This document shows, one piece after another, positions 1-7,400 of a stretch of 13,879 bases of DNA. The notes beneath the pieces were generated by a model. That model had not been told where the DNA came from. It was given only the letters and a program-made list of their open reading frames with translations, and ran no database searches. A program made the translations under genes and the position numbers. The stretch is from Phoronis ovalis (taxonomy: Eukaryota > Phoronida > Phoronidae). The first letter of the stretch is position 1; each line of letters begins with the position of its first letter. The DNA is taken from positions 1-13,879 of the forward strand of contig JAOXYB010035561.1 of NCBI GenBank assembly GCA_028565635.1. Reading direction: 5' to 3'.

Positions 1-300
1 CATCAGTAATGCAGTATTACTTGGTATGATTATAATGTTGAATAGTCAAAACACTTGCATAATTACTCTAATTTTTTTTAAAATTAGCATTTTTTGCAAA
101 AAATACTTTGAAAAGTTGATGACAAGCACATTTCGGACTAATTTGTATTAATACAAGTTTACAGTCGTGGCTGCATGTGGGTTTTAGTTCAGTAAACTTA
201 GCATTCCAGAAGCCATATATATATGTTTATTATATTTTTGTTGTATCATACCAAAATAACCCGCAATAAAATACAAAGTAACTTTATTCATATGCTTGAG
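1..300. repeat. Dispersed repeat, copy 1
   Basis: This stretch aligns imperfectly, in the same orientation, with 6577-6850. The best block is 164-217, which begins GTCGTGGCTGCATG and ends GCCATA, against 6718-6772. Flanking parts also match in order: CAGTAATG near the start, then GAATAGTCAAA, and TTTGTATTAATA at 142. No terminal inverted repeats or coding sequence are evident. The left end may be cut by the window edge. Confidence 0.6.
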
Positions 301-945
301 TAGTTTTAACAACAAAACCTGCTCTTACCATCCTCACACCTGTACACTTTGTTTTTTGACAGTGTGGTATTCATATTACTTGAATTGCATTCACAACTTA
401 GATGGTGTCGGTAATAGGCTGACAGTTTTCATGAAATCTGTACCACTAAACAAGCATAGTACATTCTTCTCAGCAAAACTACGTCTAGGCACGCATTACT
501 ATTGATGTGTACACAAGGCGAAAATACAAATTTCTATTTGTTTCAAATGTATCACAGATACTGGAAATTTTGTGTTTATTGTCCGGGGGCAGTCAATTTG
601 AAAGTTGGTACCCATTATTAGAAAAAATAACTGCATCGTAGGTCCATCCTTAATTTATTTTAACTTGTCGATTATTTTATGGATCGCGATCGGCCGGGTT
701 AACAAAACATTGTATGTGTTACAAAATAATTATGCATTATTATCGTAATATTCCGTTATATATCACATAATAAAAATTGAATATTTATTTATGCGGGAGA
801 GAATAGGAGAATAAAAAACTTTATATCAACGCTTTTTCTTTAAAATAGATATATTCATTATCTACACGCACCAGGCTGTACACACGCTAAACATTTGCAA
901 CGGGAAACGGAATATTTACGTTTTAAAAGTGGCAAAATCCGTTCA
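301..945. other. AT-rich noncoding stretch left of the first exon
   Basis: I see no exon that fits the missing N-terminus of the peptidase, no membrane-anchor-like open frame joined to a phase-1 donor, and no RNA gene. A small GC-rich spot at 682-698 contains the 10-bp palindrome GATCGCGATC. It is probably intronic sequence of the peptidase gene, since the first visible exon starts inside a codon. Confidence 0.5.
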
Positions 946-976
<31 letters not shown>

Positions 977-1016
977 TACATAGATACATACATACATACA
1001 TACATACGTACATACG

Positions 1017-1095
<79 letters not shown>

Positions 1096-1124
1096 CATAC
1101 ATACATACATGACATACATACATG
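946..1124. repeat. Compound CA / TACA microsatellite
   Basis: The tract starts with ACACAT-type hexamers (946-980), passes into TACA tetramers with interspersed TACG units (980-1025), then a pure CA run (1026-1060) and a second TACA block (1061-1124, interrupted near 1095 and 1111). Open frames across it encode only His-Thr-Tyr-Ile or Cys-Val-Met-Tyr repeats on either strand and are not genes. It ends about 130 bp before the first peptidase exon acceptor. Confidence 0.97.
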
Positions 1125-1253
1125 AAATACATAAATGAAATAATAATAATTTTGTATAACATTTTTGAATATAATGTATTTACCAAAATTATTATTGAAC
1201 TATTCTTCCATGTGGCCACAATGTATTAAATTTCAAAGTTTTTGGTTTTCCAG

Positions 1254-1415
1254 CTGGGACGCTTATGAAATCTTTGGATAAAACCGTGGATCCTTGTGAG
1301 GATTTTTTCGAATTTGCATGTGGCACTTTCAACAAAGAGCACGTGATACCAGACGATAAATCAAGCGTTAATACCTTTGAAATGCTTCATGATAGCGTTC
1401 AACTCAAACTAAAGT
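1254..1415 (+). CDS. Peptidase exon 1 in window: start of the ectodomain
   Basis: The acceptor is the AG at 1252-1253. The exon starts with the last two bases of a split codon (phase 1) and ends with one base of the next, before GTAATT. It encodes residues 1-53, including the hallmark [17 protein letters not shown] that opens M13 ectodomains, with Cys14 and Cys22. The family arginine of the S2' subsite (Arg102 in human neprilysin, from memory) aligns with Ser37 in [11 protein letters not shown]. The split first codon proves that a coding exon lies upstream. I could not find it in 1-1253. Confidence 0.93.
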
Positions 1416-4400
1416 GTAATTATCCTGTTATATTTTAACTATAGTTCTGACCCTTTTAATCTTTGGTAATCTTTATATAAAGTTAAACCGGATACCGACA
1501 CCGTTCATGTATTGCTGCCTGTAATAGCAAATAAAGTTAACATTGCTGTTATAAAGCTTTATGATGTATTTTTGCAGTGTAAAATGAGGTATTTTTTTTA
1601 GAAATATTCAGTAATAATCACCAACCATCCTCCATATACTTGTTCTGAACCAGGGAGGAGCACTCAAATAAAATATGGGTAATCATGCTCATTACTGACC
1701 TAAAAAAAGCTCTAAACAAAAGTGGTTGTGGAGGTTGGAAAAGTAGACTCTAAACAAGATCTATGCCAAAAATGGTACCCTATTGAAGACCGAAATTTTT
1801 CGCCTCCACCAACGACGAAAATTTGTGTCCCAGCTTAGTAGTCCCATCATGCTACATTAGTAATTTAAAAATTGCAATCATAATGATATAAAACACATTT
1901 CAGTACTATTGGAAGAAAAACCTAGTAGCACAGATACTAATGTTACTCTAAAAGCTAAGAATTTATACAGATCCTGTATAAATACAAGTAAGTGAATATT
2001 GAGTCTAATACGGGAAGTATATTATACTATTACTATTATGAGTTTTCTTTCAGTTTACTTAATGAAAATAAGAAAAAGAATAACATTTTTTGAAAATTCA
2101 GTTCCTATGTGGGATACGTAATATGTTTCACATTTTTATTCAGTTATTGTGTCTCTTTAATTGGCCCTCAGATAATATGAGCTGATATATAGATTGCATA
2201 CGCGGGTAGTTTGCATTATAGAGCCAAACATCAATTAGAATTAATTTTGTCATTTCCCGAAATTTAGCTAGGTGACATGTTATATATTTCACACCCGTCT
2301 CACAAATTTGCTTTAGGCCAGATTGAAGCAGTTGGTGACAACCCATTAAGAGTCGCACTAAAAGAATTAGGAGGATGGCCTGTGGCTGATAGGACATGGG
2401 ACTCTAAAAAATTCCAGTTAGAAGATTTTGTCGCAAAGTTGAGGATCGATTATAATACGCCAGTACTAGTAGAATCATGGGTGGGAATTGACGATCAAGA
2501 TTCAACGAGATATATACTACAAGTAAGTGGAACCATGAATCTTACTTTTAGTTGGCTGCTTCCCTGCACTACTCAGAGAATTTTGTTCAGCTATAATAAT
2601 AATTGTATGCTTTGAGCAATATAATCAAGAACATTTGGCAAGTGCCAACCTGGCTCCAGCTACCGCCTACCCTCACTATTTGTTTAAAAACAGGTTCCAA
2701 TGGCCTATTGTATTAAATTGAAGTAAAACATATCAGCGCAACATTTTAGATATCTCAAAATTATAAACTAAAATCAAGATCATAAAAATGATATAATTTA
2801 ACTTCTCTTTCTCTCTACACGTTTTCAAGTCGTGGTTTTAAAATATCTCTAACTGCAAACAGTTTAGGCTCGGTGCCTGTGTCGGTGGCGTAGTTTGTCT
2901 TAAAAGTTGGCCTGTGCTTTTGGTATGAAAGTGATTTAGATGGTCTTGATTTCAGATGGACCAACCAATGCTGGGTCTACCTAGTAGGCAGTACTATCTC
3001 CAACATGAAGATTCCCCATATATTAAGGCATACTTAAAGTACATGGTGGACATTGCTATGTTGCTTGGAGCCAACAGAACATTTGCGCAACAAGAAATGA
3101 GAGATGTTCTTCAATTTGAGATAAAACTGGCGAATGTAAGTCTGCAGTGGTAAAAGATACACACTTGTAGATATTAAGCAGTTATTAATTAAACATTTTG
3201 CACAAAATTATGGTTATTAAAATGTGTGATGATAAACGACAAAAACAACTCACACAATTTATTCCTTACATTTTTGTACAGTTTCCTACTTAGCGCAATA
3301 CAGAACATGAATTTCCTTTTTTTGTAGTTTTACACCGCACCAATAATTGAAATTAATGTAAATAATTGTTGCCGAAATAAAAAAATACAAGATTCATTTA
3401 CAGATAACTATCCCTGCTGCTGAGAGACATGATGCCCAAGCTATGGTTCAGAAGATGTCTATAACGCAACTACAAAGAACTGTCCCAAAGGTAAATCATT
3501 CTAGTGAGGATTTATAAAATAAATCGCTGCTTGAATTGTCTTCGATCGAGCTTGGCCAGGGTAATACCTCTGGCCTAGAACTAATGGCACAACTACTTCC
3601 AGTGTAATTATTTTTATGCATACAATGTACGCGTACACTTTGTGGAATCACCATTGTGGTGGTCGCAACGAGATGAACCCAATCGTTCCAAGCATGCGCG
3701 AGTGAACAATAAAAAACACAGTTTTTTTCTGTGCGCTCGTTTACTTTGCTATTCACAAAATCAGGATGTTAACTGGGGTCGTTTTTGTTTACGCGTCGAT
3801 CACAACGATGGCTTCACCAACTGCATGTAAATAGTCCAATGGGGTTTTCTTGCTTTTTCGCAAACAATGCTTTCACAGTCACATTATAAAAGGTAAAATT
3901 GAAAATCAATTACTTGTTTTTATTCGAAAAACTAAGCATACATGTACTTACATGTATAGGTATGCATCCTCTTACCCGGCCCTTTAACAGCTGCATGACT
4001 TAGTCGATCTGTTATAATGCTGTCTTTGTTTTTTCAGTAGTCATGTAGACGATCAGCTTTAAACCAAAGATAAAATAAGCTGTCATTATACGATATTTAA
4101 ATGAAATTTTTGATCTTTTTTCTTTTGTTTATGGTATTCCAGTGGTCATGGCTGCGGTATATTCAAAACTGTGTACCTTTCTTGATCACGGAGGATGATA
4201 ATGTGGCTGTGTTGGCTACCGAGTACTTCAAGAAGTTGGCGGATTTGGTTACTGTTACAGACAATAGGTGAGTGAATATGCAGTGAAAATAGTCACAGCA
4301 AATGAAGATACAAAAGGTATTATATAAACGTCATAGATGAAACCGGATGCTATTATTAATTAACTTATTATTAATTAACTGTACTGCACAAAATCTACGC

Positions 4401-7400
4401 AGGAAAGTAACATTCCTTTACTATAAATGGTGTTGTCATCCGATAAAGAAATAGGCATCAATGGTGTGCTATAGATGAAAATCATATACGTACATATATA
4501 TGCATTTTGTTTCTTGACTAATGCAGCCGATAAAAATATGTTTAATATCTACCCCATTGCATTTCCAAAAACTACACATTTCTGGCAAAAGTTTCAACTA
4601 ATTTAACACGATGTTATTATTACTGTATATCAGAGTTGTCACGAATTACATGCTGTGGAGAATGGTCATGGGATACGTGCCAGAATTGGATTCCTCTTAC
4701 AGAGAAAAAACAATTACCTACAGAAAAGTGATCGAGGTAAGATATTTTGTTGCAGAATGTACTAGTAAGTATGAACCATTTATGAATTTTGAAATATTTC
4801 CATAATGTAATTAACACTTGTGTTGAACTTCAGTGAAGGTTAACGTGATAAACTTAGCTAATTGTGTCAGTTACTAATAGATCTTGAACACGGGTAGTTT
4901 GACTAAGTAAGGTGACTAACCTCTTTGTACATGTTTTCATGGCACGTAAAAAATATGTACAAAATGACGCACACATTACTATACAAGCAGATTATGTGCG
5001 CTTGTTATGTACATAGTATGGCTTCAATATATACAGTGTACCTTTTTATACGAATGTGCCATTATTTCGATTACACGAATGCAAATCTTGGGAAAACAGA
5101 TTCCAGTTCGAAATGTTATCGATTTTGTGCACCTGTTATAGAAATATGCTGTAACTACGAATAACACAATCAATACATATGTTTATTAATAATGATGTCG
5201 TTTTTTAAAAATATGATCATTTGGCAAAAGCAATGACAACTGTTGGCAAGTGTTACAGTGTCAAACGTAATAAACTTTTTCAGGGTGTTATCAAGGAGCC
5301 AAGTCGTTGGATCAAGTGTGTTGAGTATAGTAATCAAAAAATGGGAATGGCAGTTGGCATCATGTTTCTTAATAAACACTTTGATAAGCATAGCAAATCA
5401 ACTGTAAGTATGACGAAAATGGGACGACATTCAATTGCATAATATAGAATAACGAACGATGTAACCCCCTGTATCTTAAATATAGGCTAGGTAATGTCAG
5501 TCAAGCAAAAGATTATATTTCGCCGTTTTTAGAATAAAGGACGTCTTTATATAACTATAAATTAATGCGATTTAATTGCACTTCAATAGTCCTCAAACTA
5601 CTCTATATAGATCTTTATAAAAGACATTTGGGGACTAATTATCAATCAACATTTCCGTTAATTATTACACACATACATGCCTTCGAAAAACTCTCGCAGA
5701 AATATTGGTATTTTATTGCTTACAGGCTTTAGAGATGATCCACAATATCCGAGAAGCCTTCAACGAACTACTAGACCATAATGAATGGATGGATGAAAGG
5801 ACGAAGATAGTGGCAAAGGAAAAAGCTGCAGCCATGAGTGAGCGAATTGGATATCCAGAGTATATTTTAAATGAAACAGTGCTAGAAAAGAATTATGAAC
5901 AGGTACGTTATTGCAACGAATAAAACAGGTTCAAAATAAGACATAACACTTGCATGTAACACAACAGAAGAATTATTGCTAAATGCATATAATTATTTAA
6001 TTCTTCCAAGGCTTTTGAGAGAACTTTCCAAGTTGTATGCAGAAAACATGCGAATTTCCTTATAAAAACTCATTAAAACAGCCCCTGAAAGATATTTTAT
6101 CTACCGGCTTAACAATCGAAGTGAGAGAAAGAATGGCTGCCCTAAAAGGCAAACCTCGGCCAACGTTCCATTGATCATGTATTATAGTACCAACCTATGT
6201 CAGCTATAAATCGTGTAACTTTTGTCAAGTATTTTTGATATTATCCAAATATATGGTTACAATATTCTTTTCATTTTCATGCAAGCATTGTTCATGTTTT
6301 AGTTAACTTGCAAACATGACGCATACTTTGAAAATATTTTGAGTATAGAAAGATTAGAGCTAAGAAAAAATATCCAGAAACTTAATGAACCAGTAAAGAA
6401 GGACACGTAAGTATGCTTTCAGATATATGTAGATAAAAAACACAAGAAATACAGTCTTTTCCATTCGAATTCACGATTTTGTTTACTCTTAAGGGGACGT
6501 ATACGTAGTTGTACGCATATAGCTACCTGAGATGTACATATCTCCAAAAATATCAACGTTGCATGCAAGAAGTATCCACCAGTAATGGTTTTATAACCAT
6601 GTCGAATATCGGGGTCGAATGGTCAAAGCATTGCACAGTCATTCTAAACTTTTTAAAAATATCTTGAAAGTGTGATGAGCCAAGCAAATAATAGACTGAT
6701 ATTTATTAATAAAAGTTGTCGTGGCTGCATGAGGATGTTTAGTTCAGCAATGTTAACATTCCACGTGCCATAATCGATTGGTATGGTATGATTAAAAAAA
6801 CACTTTAAACTGTCGTATAAGGTATGTTACTTCATACGTGTGATGCTAAGATCGCCATTTTGGCAGAATTGTACATAGAAAGATTAAAGCTAAGAATCTA
6901 TGTTTTGCTATCTAGTGCAAGAGCCTAGATTTTGATAATAATTTTGAAAAAGTAAATAATATTGCACCTACATTTAATTGTCCTTAATCAAATTTTATCA
7001 GATCCTTAATTACTACTAACCCTTTTCGTGAATTTTTATTGGTAAAAATGGGCCTGATAGACAGGTAAAAATGCATGCAACAGTTGCACCCTCTGCACTA
7101 CCTATGCGCAGTACCTTAATTTCTTGCGCATCAAAAATTAGTGAACTTCTTATACTTTTTGTACTGGTATCATGTGAGAATAATATTCAAAGAAATTTTT
7201 GAAATACTTATTTATGCAAAAGCATCATATGATAAGGGAATTCTTTCAAATGTTGCATTGGTGTGCAGTTAAAGTTAATAGATGGATTTTATGGTTAATT
7301 ATGTAGATAACTGGATATCTATTCAACAATATAGTTGTCAAAGAATCCGCACGTGCACGTTAATTTTGCAGTTTCCAGTTCTGACTAATCATTGATTTTT

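Noticed and set aside
296-505. A 69-codon + strand frame upstream of the first exon, tested as the missing N-terminal peptidase exon
   Set aside because: It has no membrane-anchor segment, no conserved first-cysteine motif and no phase-1 donor at a suitable place.
858-1219. Open frames of 69-98 codons on both strands across the microsatellite
   Set aside because: They only translate CA/TACA repeats into low-complexity peptides. Several overlapping frames on both strands are open for the same reason.
2140-2397. An 85-codon - strand frame opposite exon 3
   Set aside because: It is a shadow of the + strand coding exon with no motif of its own.
3496-3830. Overlapping + and - strand frames in intron 5
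   Set aside because: They have no recognisable motif. The openness follows from the local GC-richer composition of the insert-like block.
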